A DNA stretch of 64,000 bases from Tubulanus polymorphus. Lineage: Eukaryota; Nemertea; Palaeonemertea; Tubulaniformes; Tubulanidae. Each line of letters begins with the position of its first letter. Positions within the stretch are counted from its first letter, which is position 1. The stretch is taken from contig NC_134034.1 in the NCBI RefSeq assembly GCF_964204645.1, positions 8,985,414 through 9,049,413 on the forward strand. The letters run 5' to 3'. Of this stretch, positions 40,740-49,790 are shown one piece after another. The notes below the pieces were generated by a model that was given only the letters and a program-made list of their open reading frames with translations, did no database searches and was not told the DNA's origin. The position numbers and the translations under genes are program-made.

Positions 40740-41297
40740 TTAGATTTGATTTGATTTTCTTTCTTTTTCTAAAGGCCTTAAATTTCTCCAGTTCCATATT
40801 AGCTTCTTATTGTATTCATCATTCATGTTAAATTTAGAAATCGGTAACACGTGATCAATATGGTAATAATCCCCATAATTATCTATATTCATTTTATCAT
40901 CGAATTGATATATTATCCATGATTTGAAAATTTCATCTGAACAACCCAACAAATTAGATAGTGTTTCTGAATGCGTTTCTTTGTTGAATAATTGTGTTAA
41001 TCTAGATCTTAAGCATTGTTTCAATCTAAAATTAAGATCTGTTTGATATCTTTCTCTCATATATTCTGTCATATAATCATTATAAGCTTCTCTATTATCT
41101 TCTCGATATTGTTTGGTATATAGTTTAAAACAAGTTTTACAACAATATTGAAAACCATCTTTGCTAATCTAACGCTTACTAAATTCTGTTAAAGCTAATC
41201 TATCTAATTCACACTTAGAACACTTCTTGTAATATATATTTATAACACCACCAGTGTTATTTGTAATATTGATAGTTTGTGGTTGTTCTGGTTCCAT
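40740..41297 (-). pseudogene. HNH endonuclease-like gene at the P2 right end, one nonsense codon
   Basis: From the ATG at 41297 (in the TTAGTATTAAAATGG leader shared with the polymerase) the frame reads a CSKC zinc pair, then meets a TAG at 41169-41171. It continues through YCCKTC, SNLLGCSDEIFKSWI, YYHIDHVLPISKF and NWRNLRPLEKERKSNQI to a stop at 40740. The HIDHVLP...NLRPL pattern is typical of small HNH proteins. About 185 codons would be complete apart from the single stop. It could be a homing-type nuclease or an element-encoded processing enzyme; no counterpart is visible in P1 because its left end is missing. Confidence 0.65.
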
Positions 41298-41717
41298 TTT
41301 AATACTAATTTTTTTTTTAAATTGATTTTAGAAGTTCAATGATTTAAATATGTATTATTTCAATCACACTTTACTAACACTTTTAATGTTTAAAAATCTA
41401 ACTCATACAAATATGAATATTGAAATAATGTTTAAAATATATCTATATATCTATTCTATAAGAGCTCACACTTTTATATTGAATAATCTATCAATTTAAA
41501 TGTTATTCATTTACATGAATATTTTAAGAGTAATAGGGGTAATAGGCTTTCAGGTTAAAGGTTGAAGGGGCGAGTGAGTAAAAAATGAAAATAATAATAA
41601 TTTACAGTTGAATTAGGAGTGTGCGCGACTAATTCAACTGTAAATTATTATTATTTTCATTTTTTTACGAGCTCGACCCTTCGACCTTTGATCTGAAAGC
41701 CTATTACCCCTATTACT
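41295..41717 (-). repeat. Right terminal inverted repeat of P2
   Basis: This is the inverted counterpart of 25166-25599. The inner AT-rich part aligns with indels; the outer 189 bases are the hairpin described separately. The inner boundary coincides with the HNH start codon. Confidence 0.9.
41529..41717. repeat. Palindromic hairpin at the right P2 terminus
   Basis: Read inward, it starts AGTAATAGGGGTAATAGG and returns as CCTATTACCCCTATTACT around the same centre, AGTCGCGCACACTCCT. The arms differ from those of the left terminus (for example GGCTTTCAG instead of GTTGTTCTAG, and ACAGTTG instead of CTACTTG) but pair within themselves. Confidence 0.9.
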
Positions 41718-41723
41718 CATATG
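41718..41723. repeat. Target-site duplication of P2, right copy (CATATG)
   Basis: This is identical to 25160-25165 and directly follows the terminal ATTACT of P2. Confidence 0.85.
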
Positions 41724-42029
41724 GTTCTGTTCCGCTCTTCCAGTTCTCTCTTCCGTTTCTCCTGCAGCCTGGACCTCTCCAACTCCCTCTTGCTCCTCTC
41801 TCGCTCGCTTATCTCTCTCCTCTGTCGCTCCTCCTCCACGCGCTGCTTCCTCGCGGCTTCTTTCGTCGCTGTAGCTTTGGCTGCCCGGCGTTCCCGGCTA
41901 GCGTGAGTAACTCGCGCAACGCGTCTTTTAAACTCCCGTGCTCTGTCATGTGACGACTGTTCCACGATGGAACTATGGGCCGCATCTAGGACAGACGGGT
42001 CCAGTTTGGATAGAGTCGACGACGGGGAA

Positions 42030-42357
42030 TAAACGGTGTGCGGCTTCGACGAAGAATTAACGATCTGCGGCTCCGACGAAGAATTAACGGTCTGCGGCTT
42101 CGACGAAGAATTAACGGTCTGCGGCTTCGACGAAGAGTTAACGATCTGCGCCTCCGACGAAGAATTAACGATCTGCGGCTCCGACGAGGTATTAACGGTC
42201 TGCGGCTTCGACGAAGAATTAACGGTCTGCGGCTTCGACGAAGAATTAACGGTCTGCGGCTTCGACGAAGAATTAACGGTCTGCGGCTTCGACGAAGAAT
42301 TAACGGTGTGCGGCTTCGACGAAGAATTAACGATCTGCGCCTCCGACGAAGAATTAT
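42030..42357. repeat. 27-base tandem repeats, about 12 copies
   Basis: The unit GGCTTCGACGAAGAATTAAC plus GGTCTGC (27 bases) is repeated about 12 times with small changes. Because the unit is a multiple of three, several frames on both strands remain open, which gives misleading Arg-rich and Cys-rich ORFs. In the Gypsy-sense frame it codes VNSSSKPQT. Confidence 0.85.
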
Positions 42358-42710
42358 CTCTCGCGCGTTTCGTAGGTGGTTCGCCCTCACCCAGGGAGAC
42401 ACGGGGAGGCTGGTCCCAGAGTTCCTCTACGACTTTTACGACTTTTGTCGGGTCCGGTCATCCTGGCGCGCATGTCTCCGGATGGAATCGGCCCGAGAGC
42501 CCGTCTTCCCGCACGCGGTGCATCGATAGGAGACTCCAACGCGTGCGTTCGAGTCACACGTCTCCTGGTGTCGCTGCAAGGTTGCCGAGTCACGGAAGTG
42601 ATATTGGCATCCGTGGCACTTCTCTCGCGTCCTAAAGAAAAGAAAAGAACAGCCGGGTCCCACATAAGTAAAGCGTTGAGTTAGGGTAGGAGTCGGCGAA
42701 CCGCCTAGGC

Positions 42711-43620
42711 CTAAAGGTACAGAAAGGACTCATCCCGTCGTTGAGTAGGAACCCGCGAGCTCCTCCGTTGGGAAGTAGGAGTGTCAGTTACAGTCAGCTC
42801 GGTTGCGTCGTGATTTAAACCCAGGTATTGGGTTCCCAGATAAGGCTTTAGTCGGACGTAATGTACTATTTTGGGGGCGTTGGTCGGCATATCTTGTATT
42901 TCGTAGACTGTTTCAGAGCGCTTCTGTAAGACGGTGTATGGTCCTATCCAATTCAACTGAAACTTCCGGTTGGGATTTCCGCTCGTGATTTTCGGTTGGT
43001 ACAGCCACACAAGGTCCCGGGCCTCATATGGTTTCCCATAACGTCGTTGGTCATGGAGATTCTTCTGACGAAGAGTATTCTTTGCTAACGCTTTCCGGGC
43101 ATCGCGGTGGGCTGTCTCCATCCGTTTCCGAAGCTGGCTGACGTACTCAGTGGTCGACGGGAACTTGTCTTTAGGCGGAAGGCCAACTATGAGGTCTACA
43201 GGGAGATCTACCTCCCGCAGCAACATCAGATAGTTCGGAGAGGCTTCAGTCGTATTATGTCTAGCCGCACAATAAGCCATCGCAGCGAACGGCAACTGTA
43301 AATCCCAGTCGAAGGGGTCATCGGCAGACATCAGGGACAGCATCGATATCAGACTGCGGTTAAAACGCTCAACCATACCGTCACTCTGGGGCCTGTATGG
43401 AGTAGTGCGGGTTTGTTTAATACCGAGGAGGATGCAGACTTCTTTGAATAATTTGGATTGAAAATTCGAACCCTGATCAGTATGGAGCTCACGAGGTACG
43501 CCAAAACGGCTGAAAAATTCTGTCACTAGTTTGTTGGCTACCGTCTCGGCCTCCATATTGGGAATAGCGTAACATTCAACCCATTTAGTAAAATAGTCCA
43601 TAGCAACGACGACATAGCAC
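42711..43620 (-). pseudogene. Gypsy integrase core and C-terminus (split from the rest of pol)
   Basis: A Ty3/Gypsy integrase segment is visible: MDYFTKWVECY near the first catalytic Asp, FGVPRELHTDQGSNF with the second Asp, and RPQSDGMVERFNRSL with the catalytic Glu. A C-terminal domain ends in IVHYVRLKPYLG. The frame extends upstream of the listed Met to about 43620, where homology ends abruptly. The matching upstream half lies at 59047-59475. About 15.4 kb separates them, so the gene was split by insertion. Confidence 0.85.
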
Positions 43621-43624
43621 GACC

Positions 43625-44909
43625 GTAGAGCTAATACTAACTATAAATGACCTTGACCGACGTTTAATTGAATTGAATCGGTGACAGCAAGCCGATACAT
43701 AGGTTCCGAGAAATAACAATGGCCGCCTTTTCGCTAGCGACACGACCGCGGATTATTGCCGTTTCACGCGTATTTTAGATGTCTGTATCAGTTTAAACAC
43801 GGACTATCGCAACATATTTATACCTCAATCGGTTCATATTTGAGCTTGAGACAATTCTTGAGAAGATGCAGTTTGTTAGTTACTTGATATTGACGTTTAC
43901 TTTTACTTCCGGGTTTATTGAATCGATGATGAATGCGATGTTTCAACGAAGAAAAAAGCTTAAGAGAGTTCTCCCTTAACTGCAGAGAGTAATTAAGTCT
44001 ATTTAGGAAATGTGTGCTGCCAAATAAGCGTGTAAGTATTTATAGGATCTTTTGTAAGGCAAATTACAGGCTGATTAGGTCTCCTGGTCCAGTGTACCTG
44101 GTAGGCCTTTTTGTCCTTCCTTTTTATTTGATGAACACTAAGCTAATAGTAGGCCTAAAGACCCACTGATTGCCGTATATATGGCAGTGAGGTTAAGTAT
44201 GGGAGGCTTAGTTTCTTTCATCTTTTGATTTCAGTGATTGGAAATCAAAAAGTTTCTCACAACGTACTCAAAACTTAGCCTTGGCTACCGAAAATGAAAT
44301 GAACCCTAAACTAATATGGCGATTGAACCCAGGAATATTTTAGAATAAAGTAAGTAGTTTTGAACCACTTCCATGTTTGTTTCTGGTGGCTAGTTGATTT
44401 GTTCGATTTGGGTCTACTATTCATTTGGAAAACTGGGTCGACTCGGGTCCATGGGAAACATTTAATGTTGATTCGAGGCTGTAGTCTGTGCTGTTTGGTT
44501 TCCAAGTTTCCAAGTCAATTCACGCAGCTAACCCATTCTGGCAGAACCAACATGATACTTACGATTGTGCACATGAAAATGATTGTCAGTATTTTTGTTC
44601 CAAATATATTAATTTATTTGTTATTCCATTTATCACTGCACAACATTAATCAATAAGCTATCATTAGCTAACCAGACAAAATCTCATAATCTACTTGTAT
44701 TAGAATTCCAAATTTTCAATTTAATATTTTACAGTAATTGATATTTTTTATGCAGAGAAGACAATTGTATATATATCGTGAATCTTGAAACCGACAACTG
44801 TTCGTGTGAAGTAAAAAGGTGAGTAAATAAAATCTCATAATTTTTTTCTCTCAATTATATTAAGAGCAAACAAGAAATACTCTGCCTTATTTCACCGACC
44901 TGTGTGATT
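43625..44909. other. Insertion left flank, no gene recognised
   Basis: AT-rich non-coding sequence. Small open frames at 44311-44656 overlap on both strands and show no domain. A sequence around 44765-44822 ending in AAAAAGGTGAGTAAATAAA resembles a splice donor context on the plus strand, but no exon is supported. Confidence 0.4.
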
Positions 44910-47491
44910 TTAACGAATAAAAGTGAAATATAAGATATATACATGCGTGCGGTATACGTTTACAATAATTTTCCGTTTTCTTTTCAGGTAACGGTACATA
45001 CATTCAAACAAGCCTTTTACACTTTTTACACTGTCGAGTGTTATCTTGACTGATGTAAAAGCCACCACACTCGCATTTTCGTTTCGTTCTTCGGATTTTG
45101 GTGGTTTTGTCGCGTAAAGACCTTGATTGATGAATAGATATTTAGTTCGCAGAACTTGATCACGGACTGTACAGTAGATTCTGTTGTCTCTGTTCACGCT
45201 TGCGTGTTTACCTTCAAGTCCTTGCTCACCGAAGAGCCCCAGAGAACCCCACATATCAACAAAATCAGGAGCGTGGTAAATAAGTATATGGAGTTTTGGC
45301 GTGATAGTGAAACTAGGAAATGCGTCGGTGTAAAATCGTCCGAAATCATGACACAGTTTACGGAATAAGGACTTTTCATCTGCTGTGAGAAATCTACATG
45401 CCGTGTATAGTGCATATAAGTTACTAAGTCTCTCGAATAGCTCGAGAAATTTCGTGTAATCATCATCAGCATGACCTGAGAGAACACTACATAGTTTCTG
45501 TGGATTGTTGGATTTGTCATCATTTTTGAGCATTTTATTTATATGGTTTCCAACAATGCAACCACCATAGTACGCTTGCCGATCAATACCTATTTCGGCA
45601 AGAATTTCATTTAGCCGTTTTGTAACCGGCCCCATTGATGAATTAACAACTTTGAATATTTCCTGTAATTGGTTTTGAGCTTCAGACAATCTCGATTTTA
45701 GATCAGCTAACTCAGATTTCTTTTCCGATATTGCTTGAATTTTCAGCTTGACAATACTATCCGCTGACATAGTTTTCCCCGTACAACATTCCATACATTT
45801 GAAATTAGCTGTAGGTCCAAATATACATTGCTTGTGATAGGGAGAATCGCAATCAATGCACTCAACAAAATCATTTTGTTTGGCATTCGAAATGTTTCTA
45901 ATCAAACAAATCTTTGCTGAACAACTAATAACACAACGACCTTTTTTTGGATTGTTTTAGAAGGTCAACAGTTTGATTAAGAGTGACAATCATTTCCTTG
46001 TACTGATTTAATTCCTCCTGCACTGCGCATACATCTAGGGATTTTTCTTTCCAGTTTCTGTACAAATCGATATCCCGATCTTTTAATCCTTCATTGTCGA
46101 CTTCCTGACATTTCTGCTCCAACATCTCAAAGAATAATAGACCTAACCCCAAAGATATGTGCAGTGGAGGAGGAACTAAATGGTCCAAATCGTCAATCCT
46201 CACTAGCATTTCATTGCAAATGCTTTTTGTGTTTTGCCCTGGTTGCTGCTTTTCAGCATTAACATTATAATCGGCTACAGTTCTACACTGCACTACTATA
46301 TGATCAGGTGTGTGTGGTTTACCATCACGTTTTCTCAGCTGTTCCAATCTAATTTCACACCAAAGGCATGGATAAGAAGCCGATGAACCCTGGTGGCCCA
46401 TACATGTACACAGAAAAGCCGATCAGAAAAAATCTTATAGCCAAAGTTCCTCTACTACATTCGACATATCTAATTTGTGGCAGTTGATCAAAGATTTTGC
46501 CAAATATGATCTTCATATTGCTGTAAGTATCGACAGCTTCGAAATATGAAATCAACTCGGTGTGATCGGTACTGTTTACTAGTGTACTATTTAGTACAGA
46601 CAGTACTAGCTTCGAAGAGCCACCACCTTTATCGGCTCCGATCATTACCCAAATTTCATCATGAAAATGCTCATCCGTCACAAATTTTCCGGTGACTATC
46701 AAATTGTTAACAACGTATTCAAGATGTGATTTTAAATTCACTATGTATACATAGGGGACAAGTTTTTCTTCTAGAGTTCGAGCATTGATCACTAAATTCA
46801 TTTCGCCAGTGAATATATTCTGATCGATGTGATCACTGCGTTTTTTTAGTTCTGCTCGAATCTTATCTGATGAGGGAAACACCTTTACATTTTGACTTTT
46901 CAAGTTACGGTCTAATTCTAGCATTTTGGTCATTGTAAGACGCTAATTCAGTTTCAAGTCAACTGACTGTTCAGGAGTGAGCTTAGTTCCTTTCATTTCT
47001 GGAAATTCATTGATTACAAGATTTTTTAGATTTTCATCTTTTTTCAACATATGTGCAACTAATTTAGCAGCCTCAGTGATACTTTGGTCTTTGGATGAAA
47101 TAAATTGTAGTATTGATTTTGCTTTGGAAGCTCTCTTCTCAACAGTCCGTCGACTTGACTCTGAAATGGATGTGTTTGGTTTTTCAAGTTTGCAAAAATG
47201 ATGTTCATTTGTTCGAGAACCTGATGGAATAATAGCTTTGAATATATGATCTAGAGAACCTTCCGATACAGTAAAAACATTATTATCCGTCATTAATTTT
47301 TCCAAGCGACTATTAATGATTTTTAAATTGCCATTTTCCTTTTCGACATTTTTCAGCTGTTCTTTTAATAAATTCAGTTGTTCCAGATAATCTTCAGATA
47401 TGTCTGTCTGTGTCGTTTGTTCATGTACTGGTGTTGTGGCATCTTCACTCGCAAGAAGGTTTTCTGTGTCGTGTAGTTTATTGCCTTGTCC
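44910..47491 (-). pseudogene. DDE-type transposase-like gene with zinc-finger, decayed
   Basis: Several adjacent frames form one broken gene. The upstream end follows a splice acceptor (TTTCATTAG at about 47492) and reads a coiled coil (LEQLNLLKEQLKNVEKENGNLK). A TAG near 46958 interrupts it. Then come EIWVMIGADKGGGSSKLVLSVLN (likely first catalytic Asp), a frameshift, GHQGSSASYPCLWC, another shift in an A-run near 45955, a PHD-like zinc finger (CIDCDSPYHKQC...CMEC), and a C-terminal TPKLHILIYHAPDFVD...LGLFGEQGLEGKH (likely catalytic Glu). The GEQGLE position recalls RAG1/Transib-like enzymes, but the superfamily is not certain. Confidence 0.5.
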
Positions 47492-48149
47492 TAATGAAAT
47501 TCAGAATATTTTCATTGCCTGTATTCATTTGTAGAGATTCATTTTTATTGTAATGAAATGACGGTCTGACAAGCATCGATGAAATTAAGTTAACGAGTAA
47601 AATAAAGTTTTTAAACTATGCCTAATTACTATGATTCATCGAATTCATACTGTTTCATTTGACTCTGAAGAAATTTGTGATCCCAATTTGTTTAAAGTTA
47701 TTAGGCACAAATCCAAATGCAACTTCCAAAAATTTACTGCAAATTAACAACAATTTTCAGCTGAAGTCGAAGAACGTTTGACTTATGTACCACAAGTTAA
47801 TAACAATTGATCTTGGAGTAACGATTTGACCATTAAATGATTGCTCCAAGTATAGATGAAATGTCAATTGCAAAGAAATGGAGTATACGATACCTTCTGG
47901 ATACGGGAATTGAACGAAAATGAGACAGAACATAGAATCCTCTAACAATAATTACAAGAACAAATTAGTAACTTTTGAATAAATTTAATTGTACTAAACA
48001 TCACAATATTTGTATCAATAACTTACTAGATAAAACCATTTGAACAATTTTTTTTAATTTTTTCTCGAACTGCTTCCCTGGAAATATTTTTTTCTTTTGC
48101 TGGAACCAGACTTTGAGGAAAGACTTTTATCACTATCCATCGTCTTACA
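47492..48149. other. Intron-like sequence upstream of the transposase-like gene
   Basis: Largely non-coding. On the minus strand a short frame from an ATG near 48140 reads a Ser/Lys-rich peptide (MDSDKSLSSKSGSSKRKK) that could be a first exon, but no clear donor follows. Confidence 0.3.
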
Positions 48150-48930
48150 AAAAAACGCTGCCGAAAAACCTGTTTTAAAAAGTAAACAAACAATTATTAG
48201 ACTTTTTTACTATCAAATGTATGACTAATTCACGAGACTTGAAATACTGACCAGATTCCGACCCGAGATTTGAAATAGTTGGTCCAACTAACTCGGGGTT
48301 CGAGACTCCGTACAAATGTAGGTCGCCTTAATTACAAAAAACGCTGCTGAAAAACCTGTTTTAAAAAGTAAACAAACAATTATTAGACTTTTTTACTATC
48401 AAATGTATGACTAATTCACGAGACTTGAAATACTGACCAGATTCTGACCCGAGATTCGAAATAGTTGGTCCAACTAACTCGGGGTTCGAGACTCCGTACA
48501 AAATGTAGGTCGCCTTAATTACAAAAAACGCTGCCGAAAAACCTGTTTTAAAAAGTAAAAGAATTATTAGGCTTTTTTACTATCAAATGTATGACTAATT
48601 CACGAGACTTGAAATACTGACCAGATTCCGACCCAAGATTTGAAATAGTTGGTCCAACTAACTCGGGGTTCGAGACTCCGTACAAATGTAGGTCGCCTTA
48701 ATTACAAAAAACGCTGCTGAAAAACTTGTTTTAAAAAGTAAACAAACAATTATTAGACTTTTTTACTATCAAATGTATGACTAATTCACGAGACTTGAAA
48801 TACTGACCAGATTCCGACCCGAGATTTGAAATAGTTGGTCCAACTAACTCGGGGTTCGAGACTCCATCCGAATCTACATAAAATCCTGCCGCCAAACCTA
48901 TTTTAGGATGTAAACGAAACAATTATATAA
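48150..48930 (-). repeat. Tandem array of a unit of about 185 bases
   Basis: Four near-identical units start ACGCTGCYGAAAAACCTG at about 48158, 48341, 48528 and 48711, with a decayed fifth from about 48888. Periods are 183, 187 and 183 bases. Each contains GTTGGTCCAACTAACTCGG, a short palindromic word. This looks like a small satellite rather than genes. Confidence 0.85.
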
Positions 48931-49204
48931 CTGGCCTAACTAACTTGATAATTTCTCAACTTCCAACATCAATCATTTTGTTTTTTTTTTCACTATCCTT
49001 ATAGGGCTAGGCCTGTCAGGCTAGACCTGACTTCAGCCCCTGGGCTTCATTCAGGTCTTAACTTTAACGATATTAAGAGACCAGACTTATTTTTTGGATG
49101 TGCAAGAGTGACTAGTTCTTGTTCGAAGGAGGGGCAAGGCCTGGGCAGCTAGCGCTACGTAGGTTGTAGGCGCTGAAAAACGCCAAACTTAAAAAAGTCC
49201 TTAA
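48931..49204. other. Spacer between array and inverted repeat
   Basis: Nothing recognisable apart from short GCCTGTCAGGCTAGACCTGA inverted words near 49010. Confidence 0.4.
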
Positions 49205-49790
49205 AACGCAAAAAACGCAGTCTCAAATGTTTTGTGACTTTCTCAAAATGTATCAAAAATTTAACTAATTTTTAGTTCATAAGTCCTCAAATATTCATAA
49301 ATGAACAGTTAAAAATTGTTGAAACATGTCGACTCTGCCGTAAAATCAACCTATTAACAGTCCGGAATTTGGGATAATATTGGGCTTTAGAGAACATAAT
49401 GCCCCCGAGGTCTTCACATTTACAGAAAATATTACGTAAGTGATTCACGCGCAGCGCGCGATAGGAGCACAATAGAAATCTGAGCCGCGCGTTCTTTGAG
49501 TGTCACCAATTAAGAGGACCGCTATTGTGAAAATTGACTGTGGGAGGAATATTCCTCCCAATGTCAATCGATGGAAACTTGACCATGGGGTCCGATATTT
49601 TAACAATTGACTTTGGGAGGAATATTCCTCCCAAGGTCAAACGAAGAGAATTTGACCTTCAGGTCTGATATTCAAAGTATCGACTTCGGGAGGAATGTTC
49701 CTCCGAATGTCGAACGAAGGAAACTGGACCTGGTCTGTTATTCGAAATATAGACTTTGGGATGAATGTTCTTCCAAACCACTAAACGCTT
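49205..49790 (+). repeat. Outer inverted repeat, left arm, with GGGAGGAATATTCCTCCC units
   Basis: This arm is the reverse complement of 57930-58615, with good identity over most of about 590 bases. It carries four tandem units of about 73 bases (49540-49770), each centred on the 18-base palindrome GGGAGGAATATTCCTCCC or a decayed form. A 61-codon ORF occurs in both arms only because the arms match. Confidence 0.85.

Larger units (their letters stand above)
25166..41717 (+). mobile_element. Complete Polinton/Maverick element P2, 16.55 kb
   Basis: The element is bounded by CATATG duplications, starts AG and ends CT, and has terminal inverted repeats of about 430 bases reaching to the start codons of its two outermost genes. 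Gene order: polymerase, OB-like protein, penton, four small genes, the CATTGC-motif protein, coiled-coil membrane protein, major capsid protein and an NNVIPTTS-repeat gene on the plus strand; then ATPase, integrase, two small genes and an HNH gene on the minus strand. Polymerase, capsid, penton, ATPase, HNH and several small genes are broken. The integrase, OB-like protein and several membrane genes are intact. It is inserted into a Gypsy element. Confidence 0.95.
41717..42665 (-). pseudogene. Extra Gypsy ORF: C2H2 fingers, Ser-rich 9-residue repeats, R/E coiled coil
   Basis: Downstream of the Gypsy integrase a frame opening at 42663 encodes two zinc-finger-like motifs (CHGCQYHFRDSATLQRHQETC and CTACGKTGSRADSIRRHARQDD) and stops at 42436. 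The neighbouring minus-strand frame then continues with KVVKVVEELWDQ..., TKRARDNSSSE, twelve 27-base units coding VNSSSKPQT-like residues (42030-42357) and a charged Arg/Glu coiled coil (41717-41965) cut by P2. Frame change by mutation or by programmed shifting are both possible. Its place between integrase and 3' LTR makes it a third Gypsy ORF. Function is unknown; nucleic-acid binding is suggested by the fingers. Confidence 0.5.

Noticed and set aside
41986-42529. Arg-rich and Cys-rich ORFs on both strands
   Set aside because: They are alternate frames of the 27-base tandem repeat. The Gypsy-sense frame reading VNSSSKPQT is the most plausible.
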